Source: Streptomyces massasporeus (lineage in GTDB: Bacteria; Actinomycetota; Actinomycetes; Streptomycetales; Streptomycetaceae). Taken from it: a stretch of 64,000 nt of DNA. The notes below the pieces were generated by a model. It made no database searches. It was not told the origin of the DNA and worked only from the letters and a program-made list of their open reading frames with translations. How positions within the stretch are numbered: the first letter of the stretch is position 1; each line of letters opens with the position of its first letter. A program made the translations under genes and the position numbers. The stretch lies in NCBI RefSeq assembly GCF_014648995.1, contig NZ_BMSE01000029.1, positions 25,581 through 89,580 on the forward strand, given 5' to 3'. Of this stretch, positions 43,292 through 55,300 are shown in pieces.

Positions 43292-44782
43292 ATGCCGCTG
43301 TCGCACGACCACATCCGCACCACCGTCGAGACCTACCTCGCTCGCCACCCTCACGAGCGCGAGCAGCTCGGCGGCCTCCTGGACGCCCTCGACCGTCCTA
43401 CCGACATCGTCAGCCGCTCCACCTTCACCGGACACGTCACCTGCGGCGCGATCGTGGTCGATCCTCTCGGCCGCGTCCTGCACGTGCTGCACCTGGCGAG
43501 CGGGAAGGTTCTCGCTCCCGGTGGACACGCCGAGCCCGAGGATGAGTCCCTGGCAGCAGCAGCGTTGCGGGAGCTGTACGAGGAGACCGGGATCCCGCCG
43601 CAGGCCGTGGCGCCGTGGCCCGGCTACGAGACTGTGCCGTTCGACGTCGACGTCCACGACATCGACGCCCATCCGGGCAGAGGCGAACCCGGTCACCGGC
43701 ACTTCGACCTCCGGTTCCTCTTCCGCCTGCACGCCACGACCGAGGCGCCGGTGGTGCTGCAGGAAGAAGAGGTCGGTGGCATCGAGTGGCGGCCCGTGGA
43801 CAGGGTGACCTCCCCCTCTCTGCGCGCGAGACTGCTCAGGCTCATGCCGGAGACCGAACCGCAGACCGCCAACGCCTCCGCCCTGATCTACAACGACCGC
43901 GGCGAGTACCTGCTCCACCTGCGCGACTACTTCCCCGGCCGGATCTGGGAGCCGGGCATGTGGTCCCTGCTGGGCGGCGGCCGAGAGCCCCAGGACGCCA
44001 CCCTGGAACACACCGTGCAGCGCGAACTGCAGGAGGAGGCCGGGCTCGACATCGCCGACCTGACCCTGTTCGGCACCGAGTACGCCTCCGACGACGCCCG
44101 CGCGACCGTGCCCATCGCCATCTACGCTGGCCGCTGGAACGGCGATCCCCGCGAACTCCACCTGACGGAAGGGGTGATGCTGGCCTGGTTCGCCCCCGAC
44201 GACCTCCACCGCCTGCGCATCGCAGACACCACCCGCGACCTCGTAATGCGCCACGCCGCCAGTTGCCCGGCCAACGTGTCCAGCACCGCGCCACGGATCG
44301 GGTTCTCATCGCACGAGGAGTGCCGCTTAGCTTCGCCGCAGGGCACGGTCCTTAACGTCGTCGGCGTCCACCTCTACCTGGAGCGGCCCGACGGGACGGT
44401 GCTGCTCGGGCTGCGCCACCCCGACTCCGTGTTCGCGCCGTCCACGTGGCACGCCTTGGCGGGCCACTGCGAGCAGGAGAGCGCCATCACCTGCCTGATC
44501 AGGGAGGCACGGGAAGAAGCCGGCCTGCGCATCGAGCCCCAGGACGTCGAGCTTGTCCACGTCGTCCACCACATCGACAAGGCCGGGGACCGGCCCCGCA
44601 TAGGCCTGTTCTTCCGCGCCCGCACCTGGAGCGGTGAGCCGGAACTGCGCGAGCCGGACAAGTGCACCCAGTGGAAATTCTGGGATCCGGCCGCACTCCC
44701 CGACGACCTCGTCCCCTACACCCGGGTGGCCATTGAGGGCATCCGTGCCGGACGCCTCTACTCCGAAACCGGCTGGGCATGA
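43292..44782 (+). CDS. triple-Nudix-domain protein
   Basis: The 496-residue protein holds three Nudix domains in a row. Box 1 is GGHAEPEDESLAAAALRELY plus EETG near residue 77. Box 2 is GGGREPQDATLEHTVQRELQ plus EEAG near 229. Box 3 is GHCEQESAITCLIREAREEA near 391. Each domain keeps the REUXEE core, so all three could be catalytic. Domain 1 begins like a mutator-type hydrolase (HDHIRTTVETYLARHPHERE), and domain 3 resembles ADP-ribose/NTP-type members. With the neighbour, five Nudix domains are encoded side by side. The substrates are unknown; a sanitising or signalling role is inference. Confidence 0.85.
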   Translation: MPLSHDHIRTTVETYLARHPHEREQLGGLLDALDRPTDIVSRSTFTGHVTCGAIVVDPLGRVLHVLHLASGKVLAPGGHAEPEDESLAAAALRELYEETGIPPQAVAPWPGYETVPFDVDVHDIDAHPGRGEPGHRHFDLRFLFRLHATTEAPVVLQEEEVGGIEWRPVDRVTSPSLRARLLRLMPETEPQTANASALIYNDRGEYLLHLRDYFPGRIWEPGMWSLLGGGREPQDATLEHTVQRELQEEAGLDIADLTLFGTEYASDDARATVPIAIYAGRWNGDPRELHLTEGVMLAWFAPDDLHRLRIADTTRDLVMRHAASCPANVSSTAPRIGFSSHEECRLASPQGTVLNVVGVHLYLERPDGTVLLGLRHPDSVFAPSTWHALAGHCEQESAITCLIREAREEAGLRIEPQDVELVHVVHHIDKAGDRPRIGLFFRARTWSGEPELREPDKCTQWKFWDPAALPDDLVPYTRVAIEGIRAGRLYSETGWA

Positions 44783-45396
44783 GCACGGACGCGGTGGAAA
44801 CAGGGTGTCCGGCTCGTTCTGCTTCCCCTGAGGTTTGAGCGTCTTCCACGGCTCGGCTCGGATTCGGGCCGCCGCGACGCTCACAGGCCGTAGGCCATCC
44901 AGGCCGCGGGTGGTTAACACCAGGTAGTAGACCGGCTTCCATTGGGGGTCTTTGCCGGGGGAAAGGACTGCCCGAACGTGCCGGTCAGACGTTACAGCGC
45001 GGGGCGTACTCGGCAGCCACCGCTTCCGTGGCGTCCTCGTTGCAGCTCACGGTGAAGTCCTCGCCACCAGGGGCCGCCGCAGACGGCGTCGAACCGTTCC
45101 AGCGTCTTCGCGTTGCCCCTCCGAGAGCGCACGTGGCTGACCATGCGACATACGGCCATCAGGCTGAAGCTCATCAGCAACCCAGCCTGAGGCGATGCTG
45201 CCGGTTGCGTCGTGAGCCAAGCGGCCTCGATGCCTTCAGGAACCAAGCCCTGAGGCATGAGCAAGGACGTGATGTCTGACCGCTCGCAATCTCGGATGTC
45301 AAGGTGATGCCCGCCACTATTGACCAGCGAGTTCGATCATCACATGATCCTCACAGGTTGATTGTAAGAAAAACTTAAGGGGCGGGTGGGGCAGGC
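44783..45396. other. 614-base intergenic stretch without a supported gene
   Basis: Frames on both strands are short and fragmentary. A minus-strand reading around 44992-45264 contains SFSLMAVCRMVSHVRSRRGN but has no supporting start or family. The part before 45397 is AT-richer (TTGATTGTAAGAAAAACTTA) and probably contains the promoter of the LamG gene. Confidence 0.5.
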
Positions 45397-48300
45397 GTGT
45401 TCACGCGAAGACGGAGGCACGGCTGGAGCCAGGCGGTGCGGAGCGGGGCGATAACCCTCTCGCTTCTTGGGGGAGCGATCCCAGCGGCAGGGATCATGGC
45501 GCCTCCGGCAATCGCCGACGACGGGGCGGCCGCGTCGGCTGACAAGACCGCGGAGTCTGAGGCCAGTACGCGGGCGGCCGAGAGTGGTGAGCGGGTGGCG
45601 GTGGATGCTGCGACGACCGAGTCGTCCCAGGTCTTCGCCAACCCGGATGGAACGTTCACGCAGGAAATGAATGCGGCTCCGGTCCGGGCCCAGAAGGACA
45701 ACGGCACCTGGGCCGCCCTCGACGCGAATCTCGTGCGCGAGGCAGACGGCTCGATACGGGCGAAGAACACCACGACCGCACTGACCTTCTCCGGCGGAGG
45801 TAGCAGGGATGCGCTGGTCACGCTTGAGGACGAGGGACACGAGCTGAAGTTCGGCTGGCCAACCGAACTCCCCGCCCCCGAACTCGACGGGGCTACGGCC
45901 ACCTATCCGGCGATCCTCCCGAACGTTGATCTGAAGCTGACAGCGCTAAGTACCGGCTACACCTCAGTACTCGTGGTCAAGAACGCAGAAGCCGCGAAGA
46001 ATCCGGCCCTCGCGAAGATCAGAATGACTGTCTCCGGCGGCGATCTGGAAATCGCCCCGACAGCTGACGGTGGTTTCATCGCGCGTGAAGCCGATGGAAC
46101 TCCGGTGTTCGAGAGCCCGGCCGGGCGTATGTGGGACTCGGCCGGCGACCCACCGGCCGCTGTACCTGCGACCTCCAACGTCACGACGCAACTTGCCCGC
46201 CCTGCCTCATCAGGAGCGAAGGCCGAGGCAGAGCCTCAAGCGGCGGACACGGCACCGCTGCCCGACGCCGAGGGCGAACCGTCCCCTTCCGAAGGTCCCG
46301 GCAGTGGTGATGCCGCAGCTGAACTCCCCCTCAAGGTCACAAACACCACTCTGGAGATCACGCCGGATCCTGCCCTTCTCCACGGCGAGGGCACCGTCTT
46401 TCCGCTGTACATCGACCCGCCGACCAAGGGCATAGCGCTGGGGGACTGGACCGCGCTGGCCTCCAACGGAACCAAGTACTGGGAGTTCGACGGGGACAAG
46501 GGCGTGGGGCGCTGCTCCAACTACGGCGGCTACCTCTGCTCCAACAGCCCGTACACCCAGCGCATGTACTTCGAGTACCCGCTGTCGTCGATCCACGGCA
46601 AGAAGATCCTCGACGCGACAATGGAGGTGTACCAGGAGTGGACGTTCACCTGCGAGCCGCGCTGGTACGACCTGAGCCGTGTGGACAAGGGCATCGCCTC
46701 GAGCACCACCTGGTCCTCCCGCCCCGACGCGGTGGACCTGATGGGTGACCGGAACGTGGCCTATGGGCGGGGCGGTCTGTGCACTCCGCCGCAGCCTGCG
46801 AACTGGGTGCGCTTCAGCGACAACGTGGGGGAGGAGAGCAACGAGAACCTCACCACCACCCTGGCCTCCTACGCCTCGAAGAAGGCATCGCAGATCACCT
46901 TCTCGCTGGCCGCACACGACGAGTCCAACGCGGCGGCCTGGGCGCGATTCCGCAACGACGCCAAGCTGTCGGTGACGTACATTTCCTACCCGTCCAAGCC
47001 GACCTCGTACGGGGTTCAGCAGGGCACCACCGGGCGGGCCTGCAATGCCTCGACGCAGACCTTCGCCACCAGCGACACCACCCCGAAGATGCTGGCCACC
47101 GTGCAGTCGGCCGACGGCTCCAACTCCCAGCTGCGTGCCGCGTTCGAAGTGTGGAAGGCCGACGGCTCCAGCCGGACCTGGTCCGCCGTATCACCGGACG
47201 GCACCTGGGTGGCCGACAACGCCCCCCGCACCGCAACGTCCAGCACGCTCCCGGCGCAGACGGACTACCGCATGCGGGTCAAGACGCAGGCCTACTACAA
47301 GACAGACCGGGGCGCCACCGGTGTCCTGGACTCCTCATGGTCGTCCTGGTGCTACTTCCGGATCGACACCGACTCGCCCCCTCCTCCGGTGGTGAGCAGC
47401 GCGGACGGCGTCTACAAGCCCGCTGAGACCGACCCCGCCGCCGGCGGTGTGGGTACGCCGGGCAAATTCACCTTCACCCCCGGGGACGCCAACGCCACCA
47501 CGGCCGGAATCCAGTCGGATGTGGTCACCTACAAGTTCAAGCTGAACAGCGGCTCGGTGTCCCCACCGATCCCCGTCGCCAAGGGCGCTGCCACCACTCA
47601 GACGATCACACCGAACCAGGCCGGTGAGAACACCATCCAGGTCTGGGGCTACGACGCGGCCGGTCACAGCTCTCTCACCGGCTACTACAGCTTCCTGGTG
47701 AAGGGCGCAGAAAAGCCCTCGGGCATCTGGCACCTGGACAGTTCCCTCACCGACACCACCACGGCCACCCAGCACCCGCTGACCTCCTCGGGTGCAACCT
47801 GGGACTCCCTGGCCCGCAGCGGATCCGCCGCGGCGAAGTTCAACGGCACCACCGCCTACCTCTCCACGTCCGGTGCGGTGCTGGACACCACCAAGTCCTT
47901 CACTGTTTCGGCCTGGGCACGCCTGGAGAAGAAGGACGTCAACTACACCGTCCTGTCGCAGGCAGGAACGAACGCCGCCGGATTCCAGCTGTACTACTCC
48001 ACCGCCTACAACGCCTGGGTCTTCAATCGCCACCAGACGGACGCCCCCGATCCCTCCATCGTCCGCTCAATCGGCACCAAACCGCCGGTGGTGAAAGCAT
48101 GGACACACCTGGCGGGTGTCTACGACGCCGCGGCGCAGAACCTGCAGCTCTACGTCAACGGTGTCCCGCAGGGTAAGCCGGTGCCGTTCACGGCTACCCC
48201 GTGGAAAGCGTCCGGCGGACTGCAGGTTGGACGACTCTGGCACGACGCCGCCGGCAAGGAGAACTTCGCCGGGAGCATCGACGAGGTGAAGGTCTGGTCC

Positions 48301-49146
48301 CGCGCGCTCGCAGACACAGAGGTCGCCCACGAGGCGTGGCTGGAGGATGAGGACCTCAGCGACGGCACCGCCGGAGACCCGGTCCCGGCGCTGGTCGCCA
48401 AGTGGGACGCCACGGACGTGGCCAACGCCGCCGGCACAACGATCAAGGACACCAGCGGCTTCGGCCGGAACCTCTCGCTCAATGGGGCAGCGCTCACCCA
48501 AATCTCCACGGGCGACCCGGAGATCGGCGAAGAGGTCACGACCACGCAGACCATGAGTCTGAACGGCAGCAGCGCCTACGCCACTGCCACCGGACCGGTC
48601 GTCGACGACTCCGGCTCTTTCACTGCGACCGCATGGGTGACGCTCGACCCAGCCAAACTCGCTGACACCAGCAAGTCCTACGCGGTGCAGGTGTTCGGCC
48701 AGTCCGGGACGAGCCAATCGTCCTGGGGCGTCTGGTACGAGCAGCCCGCCGGCAGCACGCAGGGCCGATGGACATTCGGCCGTCCCGACAAGGACGGCAC
48801 CGGGGCAGCCTGGACAGAAAGCGAGTCGACCGCCCTCACCACGTCGCAGCTGGGCGTACCGGTCATGCTGACGGTCGTCTACGACGCCCAGGCGGCAGCC
48901 GACCAGGACGACACCTCCCGACTCGGCGCGCTCAAGCTGTATGTCGACAGTGCGCAGATGGGCGACGAGGACGGCGTGCCGTACTCCGCCCCGTGGCAGG
49001 GCGGGGGAGCGTTCGAGATCGGCCGGGCGAAGATCAACGGCGTTGCCGCCCGCTACTTCCCCGGCACGGTCGACAGCGTTCGCGTCTGGGCTGGAGCCAC
49101 CTCCACCGACATGATCGCCAACCGGCGCAACACCGAGCAGCAGTAG
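45397..49146 (+). CDS. large secreted LamG-domain protein preceding the RHS toxin
   Basis: The 1249-residue protein begins at GTG 45397 with a basic N-terminus and a long hydrophobic signal (SGAITLSLLGGAIPAAGIMA, cleavage likely after AIA). A region typical of RHS-associated Streptomyces proteins follows, then a DNRLRE-like beta domain (about residues 340-530, with PYTQRMYFEYPLSSIHGKKI). After an Ig-like stretch come two LamG/concanavalin-like domains (about 775-990 and 1010-1249; SFTVSAWARLEKKDVNYTVL, GSFTATAWVTLDPAKLA). Such proteins are usually encoded directly upstream of RHS polymorphic toxins and may display or anchor them on the surface. It is probably exported and bound to carbohydrate or wall material. 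The RHS gene follows after 214 bases. Confidence 0.8.
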   Translation: MFTRRRRHGWSQAVRSGAITLSLLGGAIPAAGIMAPPAIADDGAAASADKTAESEASTRAAESGERVAVDAATTESSQVFANPDGTFTQEMNAAPVRAQKDNGTWAALDANLVREADGSIRAKNTTTALTFSGGGSRDALVTLEDEGHELKFGWPTELPAPELDGATATYPAILPNVDLKLTALSTGYTSVLVVKNAEAAKNPALAKIRMTVSGGDLEIAPTADGGFIAREADGTPVFESPAGRMWDSAGDPPAAVPATSNVTTQLARPASSGAKAEAEPQAADTAPLPDAEGEPSPSEGPGSGDAAAELPLKVTNTTLEITPDPALLHGEGTVFPLYIDPPTKGIALGDWTALASNGTKYWEFDGDKGVGRCSNYGGYLCSNSPYTQRMYFEYPLSSIHGKKILDATMEVYQEWTFTCEPRWYDLSRVDKGIASSTTWSSRPDAVDLMGDRNVAYGRGGLCTPPQPANWVRFSDNVGEESNENLTTTLASYASKKASQITFSLAAHDESNAAAWARFRNDAKLSVTYISYPSKPTSYGVQQGTTGRACNASTQTFATSDTTPKMLATVQSADGSNSQLRAAFEVWKADGSSRTWSAVSPDGTWVADNAPRTATSSTLPAQTDYRMRVKTQAYYKTDRGATGVLDSSWSSWCYFRIDTDSPPPPVVSSADGVYKPAETDPAAGGVGTPGKFTFTPGDANATTAGIQSDVVTYKFKLNSGSVSPPIPVAKGAATTQTITPNQAGENTIQVWGYDAAGHSSLTGYYSFLVKGAEKPSGIWHLDSSLTDTTTATQHPLTSSGATWDSLARSGSAAAKFNGTTAYLSTSGAVLDTTKSFTVSAWARLEKKDVNYTVLSQAGTNAAGFQLYYSTAYNAWVFNRHQTDAPDPSIVRSIGTKPPVVKAWTHLAGVYDAAAQNLQLYVNGVPQGKPVPFTATPWKASGGLQVGRLWHDAAGKENFAGSIDEVKVWSRALADTEVAHEAWLEDEDLSDGTAGDPVPALVAKWDATDVANAAGTTIKDTSGFGRNLSLNGAALTQISTGDPEIGEEVTTTQTMSLNGSSAYATATGPVVDDSGSFTATAWVTLDPAKLADTSKSYAVQVFGQSGTSQSSWGVWYEQPAGSTQGRWTFGRPDKDGTGAAWTESESTALTTSQLGVPVMLTVVYDAQAAADQDDTSRLGALKLYVDSAQMGDEDGVPYSAPWQGGGAFEIGRAKINGVAARYFPGTVDSVRVWAGATSTDMIANRRNTEQQ

Positions 49147-49360
49147 GGAGCGGGTCCGGGGCAGGGCGAGCTTTGGAGGCCGCCCTGCCCCGGCCGCCCC
49201 TCTCTGTCTGCTTCCCTGCCGGCCCGTCGTCCGCTCTGGCCCCTTCTGCTGGAACGCGCACACGCGTGTCGGCGCGGACGTGATCCGGCCCTCGGGCACC
49301 GAGAACCGCTGCTAGAGCGCCTTTCCTTCCAAATTCCATTCCTAGAACCGGGAAGTCACC

Positions 49361-52300
49361 GTGTCCTCAAGACCTTTCCGCAAGCGGTTGCCGGGGGCGG
49401 TCGTACGTCGCTGGCTTGGCCGCGGCGCGGTCGTCGCCTCCCTCTCTCTGCTGCCCCAGGTCGTGGTTCCCTCGGGCTACGACTTCGCCGCGCAGGCCCA
49501 GTCCGTGGCTGCCCGCAAGAAGCTAGAGGACCGGCCCGAGGCAAAGATCAACAAGGTGGGGGTGCTCAGGCCTGGCACGTCCAAAGCACCGAAGGACAAG
49601 TCCGCCCCGGCATCCCGCAAGACCCGCGAGAGGCTGCAGGAGGCCTCCTGGCCGAAATCTGGGAAGGCAACCGCTGCGGTCACGGCGACCTCCGAAGCCA
49701 CTGTCAATGTCGGTGGCCTGGGGATGGAACTGACGCAGGAGCCCGCCGCGCCAGCAGCCAAATCCGCGAAGAGCACGACAAAGAGGAAGGCGACGGGGCC
49801 CGCGGAGAAGGTGACGCTTCGCGTCCACTCCCGGGCAACCGCGAAAAAAGCGGGCGTCAACGGCGTCCTGCTCACCGTCGACCCGGCGCGAGGTGAATCC
49901 AACGAGAAGGCGGAGGACACCGACAAGCTCCGGATCTCCCTGGACTACTCATCGTTCTCCGACGTCTACGGCGGAAACTTCGGGCCCCGTCTGAGCCTCG
50001 TGAAGCTCCCGGCCTGTGCGCTGACCACACCGGAGAAGAAGTCCTGCCGCACCCAGACCCCTGTGGCCGGCGCGGACAACGAGGCCGAGTCCCAGACCCT
50101 GACCGGCACCGTGCCCGCCCGCAACCTCAAGGCCGGCACACCGATGCTGCTGGCCGCCGCGGCCGACAGCTCGGGCGGCGGGGGCGACTTCAGCGCCACT
50201 CCGCTGTCCCCGACGGCGACCTGGGAGGCCGGCGGCAGCACTGGCGACTTCACCTGGGACTACCCGCTGCGGGTCCCCCCGGCGACGGCCGGTCCGTCGC
50301 CGAACCTGTCCATCTCCTACAACTCCGCATCCGTGGACGGCCGCACGGCCGGGGAGAACAACCAGACCTCACTGATCGGTGAAGGTTTCTCGATCACCGA
50401 GTCCTACATCGAACGCAAGTACGCCTCCTGCAAGGACGACGGCCAGTCCGGCAAGGGCGACCTGTGCTGGAAGTACGCCAACGCCACCCTGGTCCTCAAC
50501 GGTAAGGCCGTCGAGCTGGTCAACGCCTGTGCCGACAAGTCGGCCTGTGACACCGCAGCCCTGTCCGAGGCATCCGGCGGCACGTGGAAGGTGAAGAACG
50601 AGGACGGCACGCGCGTCGAGCACCTCACCGGAGCCAGCGGCAACGGAGACAACAACGGCGAGTACTGGAAGGTGACCGACGCATCCGGCATCCAGTACTA
50701 CTTCGGCAAGCACCGCATGCCCGGCTGGAGCGACAAGGGCACCACCGACACCGCCGACGACGACCCTTCCACCTACTCCACCTGGGCCGTCCCCGTCTTC
50801 GGCGACGACTCCGGCGAGCCGTGTTACAAGTCCAGCGGCTTCGCCGACTCCTCCTGCAACCAGGCCTGGCGCTGGAACCTCGACTACGTCGTGGACACCC
50901 ACGACAACGCCAGCACCTACTGGTACAGCAAGGAGACCAACTACTACTCCAAGAACGCCGACACCACCGTCAACGGCACCGCCTACACCCGCGGCGGCTA
51001 CCTCAACCGCATCGACTACGGCCTGCGCAGCGACCTGATCTACTCCAAGCCCGCCGCCCAGCAAGTCCGCTTCACCTACGGCCAGCGCTGCATCGTCACC
51101 AACGGCTGCTCCAGCCTCACCAAGGACACCAAAGCCAACTGGCCCGACGTGCCCTACGACATGATCTGCGCAGCCAACACCAAGTGCACCACCCAGATCG
51201 GGCCCTCGTTCTTCACCCGCCAGCGCCTCATCGACATCACCACCTCGGTGTGGACCGGCACCGGCACCACCCGGCGGGACGTCGACACCTGGCATCTGTC
51301 CCACGACTTCCCCGACACCGGTGACGCCTCCTCGCCGAGCCTGTGGCTGAAGTCCATCCAGAACACCGGCAAGGCCAACACCACCACGGCCGCAATGCCG
51401 CCCATCGTCTTCGGCGGCATCCAAATGCCGAACCACGTCGAAGGCAGCGGCCAGGACAACCTGCGATACATCAAGTGGCGCGTTCGCACCATCAAGTCCG
51501 AGACCGGCTCGACCCTCACCGTCAACTACTCCGACCCTGACTGCATCTGGGGCAGCAGCATGCCCTCGGCGGTCGACAAGAACACACGGCGATGCTTTCC
51601 CGTGAAGTGGTCCCAGTCCGGGACCACCCCGGTCACCGACTGGTTCCACAAATACGTGGTCACGTCCGTCCTCCAGGACGACCCCTACGGCCACAGTGAC
51701 ACCGGCGAGACCTACTACGACTACCAGGGCGGCGCCGGCTGGGCCTACTCAGACGATGAGGGCCTGACCAAGCCGTCCAACCGCACCTGGTCGCAGTGGC
51801 GCGGCTACGGCAAGGTCGTGACGACGTCCGGCAACTCAGAGGGACCGCGCTCCAAAAAGTCGACGCTCTACATGCGCGGCCTGAACGGCGAGAAGGAACT
51901 CGACGGAACCGCCCGCGTGGCGAAGGTCACCGACTCCACCGGCACCGCCATCGACGACTCCCGCCAATACGCCGGCTTCGTCCGCGAGACCATCGCCTAC
52001 AACGGCTCCGACGAACTTAGCGGCACCATCAACACCCCCTGGTCCCACAAGACCGGAAGCCACACCTACAGCTGGGGTACCACCGAGGCGTGGATCGTAC
52101 AGGCAGGGGAGACCGAATCCCGCACCAAGATCTCCACCGGCACCCGCACGGTCAAGCAGAAGACCACGTACGACACCACGTACGGTATGCCGATCACCGT
52201 CGAGGACAGCGGCGATGCCACCAAGTTCGGCGACGAGTCGTGCGTGCGGACCAGCTACGCCCGCAACACCTCCGCCTGGCTGGTGAACAGGGTTTCGCGC

Positions 52301-55300
52301 ACCGAGACCTACTCGGTTCCCTGCGCGACCATCCCGGCGATCCCCGCGGACGTCGTCTCCGACATCACCACGGCCTACGACGCCAAGGCGGTCGGAGCGG
52401 CGCCCACCCAGGGTGACATCACCGCCACCTACCGAGTCGCCAGCTACAACGCGGCGGACAAAACCCCCGTCTACCAGCAGGTTTCCAGCTCCACATTCGA
52501 CAAGCTGGGGCGCCCGCTCACCGAAACCAACGCCCTCGACCGCACAGTCAAGACCAGTTATGTGCCCGACGACACCGGCTACGGACCTCTGACGTCAAAA
52601 ACCACGACCGACCCCAAGCTCTACACCTCCACTACAGAGGTGGACCCGGCCTGGGGCGCGGCCTCCAAGACCACCGACGCCAACGGCAACGTGACCGAGT
52701 GGTCGTTCGACGCGCTCGGGCGCCTGAGGTCGGTCTGGAAGCCGGACCGCTCGCGCACGCTCGATGACGCGGCCAGCATCGTCTACGCCTACAGCGTCAA
52801 CAACGACAAAGAAACCTGGGTCCGCACCGACGCCCTCAAAGCAGACGGCAAGACCTACAACAGCTCGTACGAAATCTTCGACAGCCTGCTGCGGCCCCGC
52901 CAGAAGCAAGTCCCCGCGCCGAACGGCGGCCGGGTGATTTCCGAGATGCTCTACGACGACCGCGGCCTGGCATACATCGCCAACAGCCAGGTTCACGACA
53001 ACAGCGCCCCCTCGGGCACGCTCGCCAACACCTACACCGGTTCGGTCCCTGCCTCAACTGAGACGGTATTCGACGCCGCCGGCCGCGCCACCGACTCGAT
53101 CTTCCGGGTCTACGGGCAGGAGAAGTGGCGCACCAAGACCGACCAACAGGGCGACCGCACCGCCGTGACTGCCGCAGCAGGCGGCACCGGCACCCTCACG
53201 ATCGTCGACGCCCGAGGCCGGGTCACTGAGCGCCGCGAATTCGGGGGCCCCGCCCCGACCGGCACCGACTACACCCGAACCCTGTATGAGTACACCCCCG
53301 GCGGCCAGATCAAGAAGATGACCGGCCCGGACGGAGCGGTCTGGACGTACGAATACGACCTACGCGGCCGCAAGACCACTTCCACCGACCCCGACAAGGG
53401 CAGCATCACCACTACCTACAACGACGCTGACCAGCCGCTGACGGCCACCACGACCCTCGACAACGTCTCCCGCACCCTGATCAACGACTACGACGAACTC
53501 GGCCGACCGACAGGCACCTGGGACGGGACCAAAGACAACGCCCACCAACTCACAAAATTCACCTACGACTCCCTGGCCAAGGGACAACCGACCGCATCGA
53601 TCCGATACGTCGGCGGCACCACCGGCAAGATCTACTCCCAGTCCGTCACCGGCTACGACGCACTCAACCGCCCCAAAGGCACGAAAACAGTCATAGCCGC
53701 CACCGACCCCCTGGTCACCGCCGGCGCGCCGCAGACCTTCACCACCTCCACCGCCTACAACATCGACGGCACCGTCCAGTCCACCTCACTGCCCGCAGCG
53801 GCCGGCTTGCCCGCCGAAACCGTCAAAAACACCTACAACAGCCTCGGAATGCTCACCGGCACCGACGGCATGACCGACTACGTCCAGCACATCGGCTACT
53901 CGCCCTACGGTGAGATCGAGGAAACCCGCCTGGGCACCTCCACGGAAGCCAAGCAGCTCCAGGTCCTCAACCGCTACGAAGACGGCACTCGCCGCCTGGC
54001 CAACACCCACACCCTCGACCAGACCAACGCCGGCTATACCAGCGACGTCGACTACGTCTACGACGCCACCGGCAACGTCAAGTCGGTCACGGACAAGGCC
54101 AACGGCAAAGACACCCAATGCTTTGCTTATGACGGCTATCGCCGCCTGACCGAAGCCTGGACCCCGTCCTCAAATGACTGCGCCACCGCCCGCTCTGCAT
54201 CCGCTCTCGGAGGCCCGGCCCCGTACTGGACCAGCTGGACCTACAAGCCCGGCGGCCTGCGCGATTCCCAGACCGAGCACAAGACCAGCGGCGACACCAA
54301 GACCGTCTACGGCTACCCGGCCGTCAACACCTCCGGCACCGGCCAGCCCCACACCCTGACCTCAGTCACGGTAGGCAGCGGCAGCGCCAAGACCTACACC
54401 TACGACGAGCACGGCAACACCACCAAGCGCTACAGCCCCACCGGGACCGCTCAAAGCCTCACCTGGAACATCGAGGGAGAACTCACCCGCCTCACCGAAG
54501 GCACCAAGACCACCGACTACCTCTACGACGCCAACGGCGAACTCCTCATCCGCCGCAGCCCCGACAAGACCGTCCTGTACCTGGGCGGTCAGGAACTGCA
54601 CTACGACACGGCCACTGAGAAGTTCACCGCACAGCGCTACTACCCGGCCGGCGACGCCACCGCTGTCCGCACCGAGACCGGCCTGTCCTGGATGGTCGAC
54701 GACCACCACGGCACCGCCTCCATGACGGTCGACGCCACGACCCAGGCCGTCACCCGCCGCTACACCAAGCCCTTCGGAGAAGCCCGCGGTACCGCCCCAT
54801 CGGTCTGGCCCGACGACAAGGGATTCCTGGGTAAACCCGCCGACACTGGTACCGGACTCACTCACATCGGCGCCCGCGAGTACGACCCGACGCTCGGACG
54901 ATTCCTCTCCGTAGACCCCGTCCTCGCCCCCGACGACCACGAGTCCCTCAACGGCTACGCATACGCCAACAACACCCCCGTCACACTCTCCGACCCAACG
55001 GGACTCCGCCCTGATGGCATGTGCGGCGGCTCCTCCAGCTCCTGCGGCGGAGGCACTGAAACCTGGACCCTCAACAGCAAGGGCGGTTGGGACTGGTCGT
55101 ATACGAAGACGTACACCAAGAAGTTCACATATAGAACCGGGAATGGCGGTACCAGAACTGGCACCATGACCACCACAGTCCGCACCGAGGTGGGTCATAA
55201 AGCCGTGCGGATCGTGTTCAAAAAGGGTCCCGAGCCGAAGCCCGCGAAGAAGGACGGACAGTGCAGTTCCTGCTGGGCCATGGGAACCAACCCAGGTTAT

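Noticed and set aside
42689..44254. 521-codon minus-strand open frame opposite the Nudix genes
   Set aside because: The plus strand carries clear Nudix boxes in this span; the minus frame has no domain.
50369..51694. 441-codon minus-strand open frame inside the RHS gene
   Set aside because: It is Val/Gly/Ala-rich shadow text typical of the complement of RHS repeats; the plus-strand RHS frame is certain.
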